DNA of 64,000 nt from Juglans regia. Taxonomy: Eukaryota; Streptophyta; Magnoliopsida; Fagales; Juglandaceae. The stretch spans positions 18,643,234 through 18,707,233 of the forward strand of contig NC_049903.1 of the NCBI RefSeq assembly GCF_001411555.2, in the 5' to 3' direction. The translations under genes were made by a program, and so were the position numbers. Positions 25,901 through 36,864 of this stretch are shown piece by piece; the stretch's first letter is position 1, and each line of letters opens with the position of its first letter. The notes below the pieces were generated by a model that saw only the letters and a program-made list of their open reading frames with translations, did not search any database and was not told the DNA's origin.

Positions 25901-26682
25901 TGATGTGTCCCACCGCCGGCTGTAACCTTCTATTTGCAAGTAACAAGGATGGTGACCTGGTTTTTCCGATGCACCTTTGATACCTAAGTCAGTGGTGTAT
26001 ATTAATAAGTCACTCAGATGATAATTCAATTATTAGTTACCTTAATGTATTACCTATCCACATAGTACATATAGGCGCAACGAGTTACATATAAGTACCA
26101 ATGATGATCATCATGCCTAACCCTTATCTCTTAACTTATATCTTTTTAATTAGTGATTACCCCGAAAATGTTGGATTCATCCTAATTGTTCTAAACTAAC
26201 AATCCATTTCGCCTTATTTGTAGGCTATAAAGTGGAATCACAATGGTCTCCAAGGCCCGCTTGCTTTGGTTTTGGGCTGGGCTCCTTCACTGGGTCCATT
26301 CCTTGTAAGGGATTACTCAGGCCCCTCCAGTTTCCCTCTAATTCCCTCTGTGTGGGCGCGAAGGGAATTATTGATGATGTTATCTCGCTAGTCTCTTCAT
26401 CTCCTTGAGTCATGGTTATATCTGACATGGCACCCAATGGGTGGGTTGCTTACTGGCTCCTCTTCTATGCAGGAGTCCAATAGACATTCCGCTAGCTGAT
26501 TCGCCTCCATGTGTCTCGAAGAACTCAAACGCCCGCCATCCCTTTGCGATGCTTGTCCACTGAGCCCCTAATTTCCGTTACATCACTAGATCATGTAATG
26601 ATGTGATTACCAGGCCCCCTCGATTTCCTTTACTCAACTGTGTAACTGTCACTCCCATACTCATCCACAATTACTTGTTTCA
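25901..26682 (-). repeat. 3' LTR of the Tat element (782 bp)
   Basis: On the plus strand it starts TGATGTGTCCCACC and ends TTGTTTCA, so on the sense strand it is TGAAACAAG..GACACATCA. The first 430 bp align with 44657-45083: aataagtcactcagatgat, then ttctaaactaacaatccat, then aagggattact. The flank gttaa (25896-25900) is the candidate left target duplication. Confidence 0.75.
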
Positions 26683-26708
26683 CCACTCTCTCTCTCTCTC
26701 TCTCTTCT
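26683..26708 (-). other. Polypurine tract of the Tat element
   Basis: A run of ctctctctc.. on the plus strand is a GA-rich polypurine tract on the element's sense strand. It ends exactly at the inferred LTR start (TGAAACAAG), as needed for plus-strand priming. Confidence 0.6.
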
Positions 26709-26778
26709 ACGCATTCTTACCTACCTATTTCTTTGTGAAACCCTAGCTTTCCTAAACCCCAACTTCCATCGACTCAAA

Positions 26779-27587
26779 ATGGCTTATCGAAGTTCTGCAC
26801 AACCGTCCACTCAAAATACACCTTCATCTGCCCCAGAATCATCCATCTAGAGAGATGTTCCTCACTTTGAGGGCTTCGAATGGTGCTTCGTTCTCACTCC
26901 CACGGACCTTCCTAAGTTACATAGCTCATACAAGATACTTGAATCTGTGATTCTTGAACTTTCCAATTGGGGTGCAGTTGACGAGGAAGGCTTCGTTGAG
27001 AAAGTAGCCTTGTGGTTTGTGACTTTTCCCATAGCTTGAGGCTCCCCTTCATACATCCCAACTTCATTCTCACACTTGAAGAGTTATCCAGGATAGCTGC
27101 ATTATTTGGCAGATGGTTTTGGAGCCTGCTAAGAAGGAGTACCCATATTTGACCGCTTGAGAGTTCCTGACCGTTTATTCCATCAGAGGCTTGATGAGCA
27201 ACATTTGCAATTTCCACACACATTCTGGATGCCTAGCACATTTTGAGTCTCGCCATTCGAATGCCAAAAAATGGCAAAAAAAAAAAAAAAAAAGAAATTG
27301 TTTTCCTTTCAAGCCAAGGTTGGCAATTTCCTAATGGTGAAGCCTTAAGGGGCGAATTCTTTGTCAATGCCAACTAGCGTAGGGTACCAGATTAAAAAGC
27401 AGTGGTCGTCAACTTGTCAGAGCGAGAGCAAGCTCATGTAGATATGGTCCTTCCTTGGGTTTAGGAAAATTAGGATGCCATATGGACATAAGTCCTTTTG
27501 ACCCCTGCAAATATTGACCGCTTCCTGGTCATGCCTTTTCACTCAGGTGTGAAAGGTTGTTTATTTTTTACCAAAACTATGGTGCCC
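26779..27587 (+). pseudogene. Tat extra ORF, N-terminal part (antisense to pol)
   Basis: It starts at the ATG at 26779, about 100 bp inside the 3' LTR, and runs opposite to gag-pol. A stop comes after 23 codons. The frame then continues as HFEGFEWCFVLTPTDLPKL, then VDEEGFVEKVALWFVTFP and HPNFILTLEELSRIAALFG. This layout resembles the 'putative gypsy type transposon' (Transposase_28) domain found in extra ORFs of plant Tat elements. Several stops and an A-run (near 27275) follow. It is interrupted at 27587 by a long LTR and resumes at 33268. The protein's function is unknown. This copy is dead. Confidence 0.55.
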
Positions 27588-28174
27588 TGTGATGACCCCA
27601 AATTCCGCTTGGGATCGGACGGACATCCGAAACTTTGGGATATGCAACACATGGTTACCTGCCCCCGTTTATGACATATAAGATGCAATGTTCTAACATG
27701 CATCTAGCATTATGCAATATTCGTAGCGGATAATTTTTTTTTGAGCAATACTATGCACCAAATTTATAATATCCCAAATAATTAAAACATAATCCATGCA
27801 TACTTAATGAAATAAACATCCACGATTATAACACGGATCTCAGAAGACTATAATCTCAAAACAATGAAGATCTAGCTCCATAATTATATCGCCAAAATAC
27901 ACTATTGGGCTAGTACGTTGAGTAACTCGCATAACTCAACTAACGATGCCGAAATACAATCTAAAGGCCTAACTAACTATGGAGGCTACAAGTTTCATGT
28001 TGCGTCTACGGCGTCTAGTCAACCTCCTCCAATATGCCAGTGTCTGCTCCCTGCTCTGATCCTGACACATCGCCTACCATTCAAGGGGAATGGTAGTTGC
28101 GACTACTCCAGTGAGATTTGATTACAAATCTTAGCGAGTTAACAAGAAACTTACACACATGTTAATGATGCACG

Positions 28175-28346
28175 TGTAACGCCCCAATGGAAGGCCCAAA
28201 CCACATGGCTTATACTCCAAAAGGACTAGTCAATGATACAATTGGAGCCCCATTGGAACCTTATAAAGAGCAAGAACTTCTCCTTCCCAAGCAATGTGGG
28301 ATCCCATACACCACCTATCCTTATCCATATCATATGGGGTATCACA
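28175..28346. repeat. TRIM-like solo LTR (172 bp)
   Basis: It starts TGTAACGCCCCAATGG and ends GGGGTATCACA, with imperfect inverted ends TGTAACGCCCC/GGGGTATCACA. It is flanked by cacg at 28171-28174 and 28347-28350. The size and the compact promoter-like centre (ccttataaagagcaagaac) fit a terminal-repeat-in-miniature element reduced to one LTR. No 5S-like motif is seen, so it is not Cassandra. Confidence 0.5.
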
Positions 28347-28379
28347 CACGCATGGTAGTATAATCAAAGTCGTAAGTAA

Positions 28380-28800
28380 ACATAACATAACTTGACATAT
28401 AGCATGGCATAATTGACATAACTTGAATTGAAACTGAAACTTAGTTTGACATGAAATGACATGTACGTGAACTTAAAACATAACATGGACTAGCAACATA
28501 GCATGAACGTGAACTTGAAATATAACATGGACTTGAAACATAGCATGAACGTGAACATATATAATTTGAATATGAACTAAAACATAACATGAACTTGAGC
28601 ATAACATAACATAAATGTGAACTTGAAACATAACGTGAACGTGAACATGACATAACATGAACGTGAACATAACCTGACATGAATGTGAACTTGAAACATG
28701 ATATGAATTTGAAACATAGCATCGACGCAAACATACATAACATGAACTTGAACATAACATAACGTGAAACATGACTTGAACGTGAAATACATGAGCTTGG
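28380..28800. repeat. Degenerate AT-rich minisatellite
   Basis: Irregular repetition of cataacatgaacgtgaactt and gaaacata over about 420 bp, with no fixed period. Related wording (gacatgacatacatgtaac) recurs at 29285-29560. The open frames seen here on the minus strand are repeat translations (Val-His-Val-Met runs). Confidence 0.7.
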
Positions 28801-30136
28801 AATCTTATTCAATAGACTTAATTAATAAAAGTGACCATACGGGTGCTACACGGGTCCCCTTTAGCTATGTGTTTTAATCGATTACCGCATAACAACACAG
28901 GTATCTATACCAGCTGTGAGTGCGTTAATACGTACTCCATAGTTGCTGTGGCCCCATGTATTCTACGTGTCACAATCGCTGTGTCTCATGTAGTATATGC
29001 TCCACAGTTGTTGTGGCCCCATGAATTGTTTATGGACACCCGTAAAATAAAGTATGGCTCCATCGGCGTAAGTGCTTGGCGCGCTGCTGTGATCAGCTAG
29101 TTAGGCCCTATTCGCAACATGTTGGTTGTACTTCATCAATCCAGAAAATTTCACACCTATTTAGACACTCCATAGTGAACAAAAGAGTTTCACTAGGATA
29201 TTACCTCATCCTAGCGCATAGGACCGTGATTGACATGAATAACTTAACAAGACTGTTCGCGAGATACACAAACTGTATTCAAGACGACATGACATGATTA
29301 CTGAAAGACATAGGTCTTGATGTAGCGTAACGTGAGATGAACGTAAGACAACAGACATGACATACTTTGAGACATAAATGTAACAGACAACATTTTATAA
29401 CATGACATACATGTAACAGAGAATATTTCATAACATGGCATAACATGTGACAACGAATATTATATGACATGACATACATGTAACAGATGGCATACATAAT
29501 ATGACATACTTGCAACATATATTAACATGTGACAGAATATATTATGTAATAGATAAGTATTTTATGTCAGAATAATTCGTGAAACAGATGAACATGTGAT
29601 GACATGGCATGGCATGACATATATAATAATATACGAACATAAACTGTAGTTCCCTTACCCATCACACACAGATAGTATATTGATAATAAGTTAAGAGCTA
29701 ACTTACCTCGATCGTCGTGTTCTACGAGAATAAAGGGCGAAACAATAGGAACTGAAAATAGTGATTCTAAAAATTAAAAATTTAATCACTAACAATTAGA
29801 AGCATGAAAACAAGCTAACTTAGAGTAAAATGACCATTTTTACCCACTATATGTGGAAAAATGACCATTTTACCCTTAACTTAAGGATTTCACATCCTAA
29901 CTCCAAAAATTCTAAAATTTACATGACGAATGTAAATTTTATCCTAGACTCAAATATTAACTCAAAAAAATTTAAAACCATTCATAACTATGAAAAACTC
30001 ACTATGGCCGAAACATTCATAGGCCATTTCTCTTGATTTTGGTTGCAATTTATTCCATCTTCAAAACCCATGATTAAACCAAAATTTTTGTAACAAAGAT
30101 CTTCCTTTCCTAAGTTTAAAAACAGACTTAAAATAT

Positions 30137-31049
30137 TGTTAGGTATAAGAAGTTTGTCGCACGGTGTAGGTTTTCCTATTCTCGTCGCTCTCTCGAACCC
30201 GTCTCCCTCAGCGCTTGATACAGCTTTGTTTCGAGGGCTCGAGGGTGTGGGAGCTTCGGCTCCTCCCCCCTCTCCCCACCTCTCCCCACCTCCGTCCGCT
30301 CTGTGCACACAGCCGCTCCATTTTTGTGTTGTTTTGTTTTGTACGCTAAATAAGGGGGAACAGCGGCTCTGGTCTTTCCGGCGGCAATAGATCAGCACGC
30401 GCCTCTCCATGGTGTTGCCCAGCCGCCGATCTTCAAGTCTACCGAAGGCAATGCCATCCGGAGTGGCGAGTTGCTCGCACGCGCGGCCAAAATACTCGGA
30501 GGCGTTCGGCGAGTGGACTTCTCGCGACGCTGAGAGGCCCTCTACCATCACCACGTGCGGTGCCGCTGGGGTCTGTGAGTCTGGAACTTCCAAGATCGGT
30601 CGATGGTTTTCTCCCAGGGTGGCGCGTGTTCTGCACGCGCCTCCGCAGCCGTTCGGAGCTTTTTCTTTTGCTGTTGTTTTTAGTTGTGTTCTATTGTATT
30701 TTCTTGTGTCCTATTTAAAAAAAAAAAAAAAATCAAAAACTTTAGTCCCTGCGGACCGTGGTCCGACTGGTGGTATGTCCCAATCTCCGCTTTGGCGGTG
30801 TATGGGGTTGGTGCACCCTACCTCGCGTAGTCGGGGTATGGGTTTTGTTTTACTCTGTCGGGGACAGAGATGTGTACGACGAATCTCTTAGACTTCAGTT
30901 TTTAGAGTTCTGTCGTCTGGGCTAGACCATGTCAGCCACGAAAGTGTGCTGAGGAGCTATTAACGTTTGTAACTAACTTTTTAAGTCAAAGTTGTATGTC
31001 CTTTTTATAAATGGAATGTGATCCTTTATTATAAAAAAAAAAAAAAAAA
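30137..31049 (+). mobile_element. Poly(A) retroposon (LINE-type insertion) with long target duplication
   Basis: The insert is bounded by a direct repeat. acagacttaaaatat occurs before it (30122-30136) and again after the poly(A) run (31049-31063), extendable to about 19 bp with the A's. The 3' end (attataaaaaaa..) is a poly(A) tail. Both marks are typical of L1-machinery integration. The 913-bp body is GC-rich at its start, has an internal A-run at 30719-30733, and no reverse transcriptase or RNase H motif. It is therefore either a non-autonomous LINE derivative or a retrocopied transcript. It lies inside the long LTR, so it is younger. Confidence 0.75.
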
Positions 31050-33267
31050 CAGACTTAAAATATCCATTAAGAAAAAACTAATCATCAACACAAAACTTTT
31101 TAGTAAAAAGACCCAAACTTTTTATCAAAAAGTAAAGCCTTAAATCACAAGTTTTGATCTTATTCAAAACATCTCCAAGAATTCCAAAAAATCAAATCTT
31201 ACTTCTAAAATATACATAAAATCATCTTAAGATCAACAATGCTTTAAATCATCAAACAATAGTCACCAAAAATCACAAAACAACACTTGGAATTTTTGGT
31301 TTTACATTTAGTCCAAAAACAGAAACTTTTCTCTCAACTAACTTTGATAAATCTCTTGATCCATGGTTTTAAAGACATGTGATCTTCAAACTAAAACATC
31401 ACATGGTTTTAAAATTTTTCCTGAAGAAGATCCAACCATTAATCTTAAAATCACATGATTAAAACTCAAAAAAACATGGATCTAATCCAAAAACAACAAA
31501 TCTTAGGCCTAACTGAAATCCTCTCGCATAGAAAAACATATATTTAAAACTAATACTAAATATCTTCAAAATAACATCCTAACATGTATATAGAGACTTA
31601 GGATCTTCACATAAAAATGTCAAAGCCTTTGGACTAAGATTAAACCACAAAATATTCAAACTTTCACAAAACACAAACAATTTTTCCACTTCCTGTTTTC
31701 ATGTTTCTAGATCTAAGGAAATCTATCATCAAAAGTTGTATTCATGAAGTAAATCCTCATTGAACATTCATAAATATATGCTAACAACACTTCATAAAAT
31801 TTTCGGGCCAATATATGTCCATTAGCTTGGTAAAAAATTCCAAAACATAACATACTCTCTAGTTTCATGTCCAAAATGACCTTTCCATGGTTAAAATACT
31901 TTTGACCGATCAAATGAGCATGGAATGAGACCAATAAGATATCCCCAGAAAATAAACTCAAAGAAGAACAACTTTTATGAGGAGTCATCACGCGAAAATA
32001 CATACAAAGGTTGAAAATCTCCATGCAAAAAGACCCAAAAATCTGCTCGAGAGAGCTCTTTCGAGTTTCTCGCTAAAAACGGGGTGAAGAAGTGATTGAA
32101 AGGAGTGAAATATGTCTTGCGCGAGTTTAGACTTCTAGAGAGAGAAGTCATGGGCTTGAATGACCCTTGATTGGAGGTGGCTATTTGACATAAAATGGAG
32201 AATAGTGAGGGACAAGGACTACCTGCAGTAGCTGTGAGATAGGGAGGTTGATGGGGTGGATTTCTCCTTCACATCAAGGTACTATTAGGTGCAGCCAATG
32301 GCAGTGGATGGTCCGCCAGGTGGGGGAGGATAATTTTTCAAGAAGCTTTGCCAATGTGGCGAAATTCGTGGGCCTTGGTGGGCCTCAACCAAGTGGGCTT
32401 CAATTTGGAATTTAAAGGGGGTTTGGTTAGGGTTTGTGATGCTATCAAGCCCAAATCTAATTTTTCTTGACCCAATCAAATTTTCAAGATTTAAAAGGTT
32501 GGATAATGATGTCATAACAAGAATTTGATTAATTAATAGCATGTGGAAGGGATTTAATCAAGTGATTAAACACAATCCTAGAATTTGGATTAAAAAGGGT
32601 TTGGAGGCCAACTTTTTAGGTATGGGAAATAGTTGAGGGTGGTTTCAACCAAGCTTTTGGGGTTTCAATTAAATTCCAACCATTTAGCATTTCGCTAGGA
32701 TTGAAACCCTCTTGGTCTGGCACATTTTGGTTGGTCAGATGAAACAAAGTCTTGCTTAGGTGGCATGATCTCACACGTTGATTTCCTTCACAATTCCATC
32801 TAATGGTTCCTCATGGTGCCAAGTGTCTAATACTATTCACTATGTGTGGCTAAGATCTTGTCGAGTGTCCAAATAAAATTCTCTAACCTAATTTGGACAT
32901 TCCACATTGTGATTTTGAAAAGATTGCACTTGTTGCGCTTATCGAGATTACTATTCACTCCAACAAAATGCATAATAAACTTAGTATTGAAAATCCTAAA
33001 TATTCATATTAATCTATTGTGAAAATCATTTACCGTAATTCAACCCCGAAGTGCCCCTAAAAATAATTTCACAATTTTGTACAGACGTTTTGTCCAAAAT
33101 TATGACAATGGGTTATTGTGCCATAAAATTCTAAATAATCAACTGAGTCTAATGGCGTAGACCATAATGCATTCTGACACTTCTAACTATCTCAAATAAT
33201 TAAAAACGTATTTCTAACACCATAGTGAGTGATAACGCTAACTAAGTTGACAGACTAAAACATGTGC

Positions 33268-34210
33268 GATTGGTCGATTTGTGAAAACTTATGGAGTTTT
33301 CGTGAGGTTCCTAAAGTCAATAGAAATTTCACCAGTGAATTTCTAGCGGGCAGTTACATGCCTCCTAAAAAGTGGTTTGCTCCTTCCCCCACTAAGAGAA
33401 AAAGCAAACGCCCAGAGCGTGCCGCCAATCAAGAGAAGGCTAGCAATACTCCTGTGCCACTGCCGACAAAAGGCCATAGTGATGCCGAGATTGTTACCCA
33501 TGCTGGGTAGTTGCCATCATCCACGCCACTTCCTATCACCAGACCCCCAACGCCACACGAGACCTCCCCTAATTTCAACAACCTCGACGTCTTAATAGGC
33601 CAAACGCTTTGCGACTTGGCGACTGCTTCTGATTTTGACCTCCCTTCTCGAGAGTTTGGTGCCTTGGCCTTGTCGCCCTCCATTGAGCTTCCCACAATTT
33701 TTCCAATTGGTTTGGGGAAATACGGAGGAGATGGGGAGGCAGATATCTATGTTATCTTTTCGCTAGAGTCTTGGCTTTCTAACAGCTTCGGATGCCACCC
33801 CACCTACTGACGGCAACCAAGGTGGAGGTTAGGGGGAACAGGTCACCATTGCCTCTTAGAACGCGCTTGGCAAATGAGAAAACACTCCAAGCTCTCAAGC
33901 TACTACAGTGTATGGGGGTGAGACCCTGCCCTCCGACTTGGATGCCAGTGGCGAGCAGGTATCTGTCACTTCTTTGTTTGACCCAAACTTTGGTGGCAAA
34001 GAGGAATCATTCCCTCATGAGGAGGATCTTCCTTCTAAGGATTGAAGGGGCGTTGAGGATACCAGCATGTTCGCTCTTCTGTAGAGGTCTAACGTACCAT
34101 AGAGGTGGGGCCTCTACTGATTTCGGTGCCCTAGGCTCCCACTCTCTCAAATTCCAGCCTAACTTGGAGCCGAGGCCCAAAATGGATAACTTCAAGCTAG
34201 TTCTTGTAAG

Positions 34211-34254
<44 letters not shown>

Positions 34255-34850
34255 CTGCCCAAGCCCAGGCGTTTGGCCTTCGAGAGGAACTAGGTTCTGC
34301 CTACGAGGAGTTGGTAGCCGTCAAGCAGTGTTGTATGGAGTTTTTGGATGCTACAGTGAATGCTGAAAAGAGCAGGTGGTGTAACGGGCTTGAGCTTTCT
34401 AAGGCTTAAGGTGCTCTGGAGGAGCTTTCCCAGAGGTATGCCGCAATGAAAAAGGGTTAGGAGTGGGCAAAAGCCAACCGAGAGAAGGTGAATGATTCCT
34501 TATTGCACTTTAACGCCAAGGTAAAGCAACGAGAGCAACAAGTGTTGGAGCTAGAATCAGTGCTAGCTTCCTCCAGAGAAGAGTTAGTGCGTCTGTCATC
34601 TCAGATCACGGTGGCCAGGTTTGTCCTTGACCGTGCCTTTGGCTATGGCTACAGAGCTGGCATGAAGAGGCTTAGATCTTTCTAACTGGTGAATCCTCGT
34701 GCTGACCTGCGCAAGTTAAACCTTGAGTCATTCAAACCTGACCCGGTTTCTCGCCAATTTGTTGACGCTTCATGTCACAACTCCATGCCAGATGCTTTTC
34801 CAGCCTCTCCATCTAAGGGTGCTGGCTCTGCTACCACTGCCTCTTCTTAA
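33268..34850 (+). pseudogene. Tat extra ORF, C-terminal part with coiled coil
   Basis: It resumes after the LTR insertion with DWSICENLWSFREVPKVNR, then SEFLAGSYMPPKKW, and a basic stretch (TKRKSKRPERAA). About 34257-34690 encodes a heptad-like Glu/Leu/Arg-rich region (REELGSAYEELVAVKQ, then QREQQVLELESVLASSREE, then LVRLSSQITVA) ending in FGYGYRAGMKRL. The final TAA is at 34848-34850. Stops after ELSKA and AAMKKG, a GA microsatellite at 34208-34251 and frame changes show decay. The coiled coil suggests self-association. It is tail to tail with integrase, whose stop is 576 bp away. Confidence 0.6.
34208..34251. repeat. (GA)n microsatellite
   Basis: About 20 GA units inside the extra-ORF pseudogene. 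A shorter GA tract lies at the homologous place in the copy near 4001-4020, so the tract is ancestral and has expanded here. Confidence 0.9.
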
Positions 34851-35002
34851 GCAAGACTTTGCATTTGTTATCTTTGCTTTTATGCAAACTTTGTATTGGA
34901 CAATGTATAAAGCCTTTTGTGATCCAATGCTCTTATTTGTTTGTGGTTATGCTAAGTTCTCTAGATGTATCTTTGTACTCATTCACCTTTGAATTTATGT
35001 TG

Positions 35003-35430
35003 TTTGAAGTTGGGTGACGGTCACGCCCACTCCTTGTGGCCTACGCGCCCTGGCACCGCGGGTCTATCGGCTCATAAATGGTGTTTGAAGTTGGGGGGTC
35101 GCAGGCCCTTGTGGCCTGCGTGTCTTGGCACCACAAGTCTTTGGACTCATACATGGTGTTTAGGGTTGGAGGTCGTGGGGCCTTGTGGCCTGCGCACCCC
35201 TAGCACCATGAGTATTTGGACTCATATATGGTGTTTAGGGTTAGAGGTAGTGGGGCCTTGTGGCTTGCTCCCCCAGCACCACGAGTCTTTGGATTGGTAT
35301 ATGGTGTTTGGGGTCAGAGGTCGCGAGGCCGTGTTTCTTGCACGCTCCCGACACCACAAGTCTTTGGGCTTGTATATGGTGTTTCGGGTTGGGGGTCGTT
35401 GGGCCTTGTGGCCTGCGTCCCCACTTTATC
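35003..35430. repeat. Six-copy tandem array of about 75 bp at the end of Tat pol
   Basis: Copies begin with ttt(g/a)(a/g)gg.t at 35003, 35084, 35159, 35234, 35307 and 35382, giving spacings of 81, 75, 75, 73 and 75 bp. Shared blocks are ggccttgtggcctgcg, agcaccacgagtctttgg and actcatatatggtgttt. The array overlaps the end of the integrase frame (stop at 35426-35428) and lies between pol and the antisense extra ORF. Copies differ at several positions, so this is an old array. Confidence 0.9.
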
Positions 35431-36750
35431 TGAATACATACTCATATAGAGGAAAATAGCCGTCGTACATGATCAAGGGTAAAGTTTTCTTAAATGCTCT
35501 GCATTCCAGGGATGTTGTAGTCCTTTTTGTGTGGCTGTCCTTTAGGCGATACTATCTAGGCCGGTTGTTGGCAATTACCACGCAGGGTCCCTCCCAACAA
35601 AGGCCCAACTTTCCTTCCTCTTTTGTAGTGACGCTTGTTTCCTTAAGCACTAAGGCACTTGCCTTGTAGGACCTGGGTCTCACCCTTTTGTTGAAGTAAC
35701 GCTTCGCCATTCTCTTGTCTAGAATTTTCTGGACCTCCGCTTCCTCCCTTTCTTAATCCAAGAAATCTAGGTGCTCTTCTAGTGCCTTGCTGTTTTCGAT
35801 GGATTGAAGTGGCGAGTATGGTAAGTGGAGAGTCCGACTTTCACTAGGGGCACTACCTTGCTTCCATGTGCCTAGGTGAACGTTGTCTCTCCTGTTTTGG
35901 GTTTTTACTACTGTACAGTAGGCCCATAGTACCCCTGGGAGCTCTTCCGCCCCTTCTTTCTTTCTTTTCTTGTGATCTTCTTCTTCAAAATCCCAAACAG
36001 AGACTTATTGGTTGCTTCTTCCTATCCATTTGCTTGAGGATGTCTTGGGGATGAGTACCTGACTTGAATTTTTAGCTCTGCACACCACACCTGATAATGC
36101 TTTGAGTTGAATTACTTACCCTTGCCTAAGATGATGCTATGGGGGATACCGAAATGGAAAATAATGTTTTCCCAAAGGAACTTGGTGACATTCCTTGTCG
36201 CGATGGTCGCCATTGGTTCTGCTTTCACCCACTTCGTGAAATAGTCAACGACAACAACCATGATCCTAAGTCAACTCCTCATTGGGCGAACGACCATGGG
36301 GAAATGATGGATGTTAGTTCCTGTGGAGGGCAGTGTGGCACAGAAGCAAATATTTGACACTTGACACATTTCTTCAAGAATTCCCTAGCATCTCTGAGGG
36401 CGTTGGGGCAGTAGTATCCCACCTATACAACTTTTTTGGCCAAGGCCTTTGCTTAGAAGTGATTCCCGCTCACTCTTTTGTGTATCTCTGCCAAGACATA
36501 TTGGGCTTTTTGGGGGCGAGACGCACCTTAGTAATGAGGTGGCAAAGCCCCGTTTGTACAAGACCCCATCCACTTTAGTGAATTGCTCTGTCCTTTGCCT
36601 AATTTTCCTGGCCTCTTCCTTTTCGACAGCTCGCCTGTGTCTAAATATTTCTCATTTTCCTCAGACCAACCAATCTCCTTGAGCTTCACTTCCTTTACTT
36701 CTCCCCCATTGCAGGGATTTTGAACACCTTCTTCTCCACATCCCATGGTA
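35426..36750 (-). pseudogene. Tat integrase
   Basis: On the minus strand the catalytic core reads VVVVDYFTKWVKAEP, then ATIATRNVTKFLWENIIFHF and GIPHSIIL (about 36290-36130). A C-terminal part follows with AKRYFNKRVRPRSYK and LGLCWEGPCVV, ending at the stop 35428-35426. Frames change several times and stops interrupt. It would insert cDNA into the genome if intact, but this copy is not functional. Confidence 0.7.
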
Positions 36751-36864
36751 GGGTGGATTCGTCCATTCCTGATGCTACTCTTACTAGCCTGTCGACTACC
36801 GAATTGCCTTCTCTAGGTATCTGTGTGATGTTGAAGTATGAGAATCAGTTGCAACCTCCTAAAC

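Larger units (their letters stand above)
27588..33262 (-). mobile_element. Long LTR (probably solo) inserted in the extra ORF
   Basis: The plus-strand start TGTGATGACCCCAAATTCCG parallels 46452 (TGTGATACCCCCAAACTTCG). The right end is taken as aaaaca at 33262, because removing the stretch rejoins the extra ORF in frame (MVP before, DWSICEN after). The flanks tgccc and tgtgc would be a diverged target duplication. Without its two inserts it is about 4.6 kb, very long for an LTR, and no gag-pol frame is seen. Internal DNA includes degenerate gaacgtgaacttgaaacata repeats (28440-28800 and 29290-29560). Reading it as a solo LTR rather than a complete non-coding element is inference. Confidence 0.5.

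Noticed and set aside
28175..28346. Cassandra (5S-bearing TRIM) LTR
   Set aside because: The TGTAACG start is similar, but no 5S rRNA promoter boxes are visible.
28441..28812. Minus-strand ORFs rich in Val-His-Val-Met
   Set aside because: They are translations of the degenerate gaacgtgaac repeat.
30409..30891. 160-codon ORF in the poly(A) retroposon
   Set aside because: A poly-Lys run arises from an internal A-tract and no domain is seen; it is treated as part of the retroposon.
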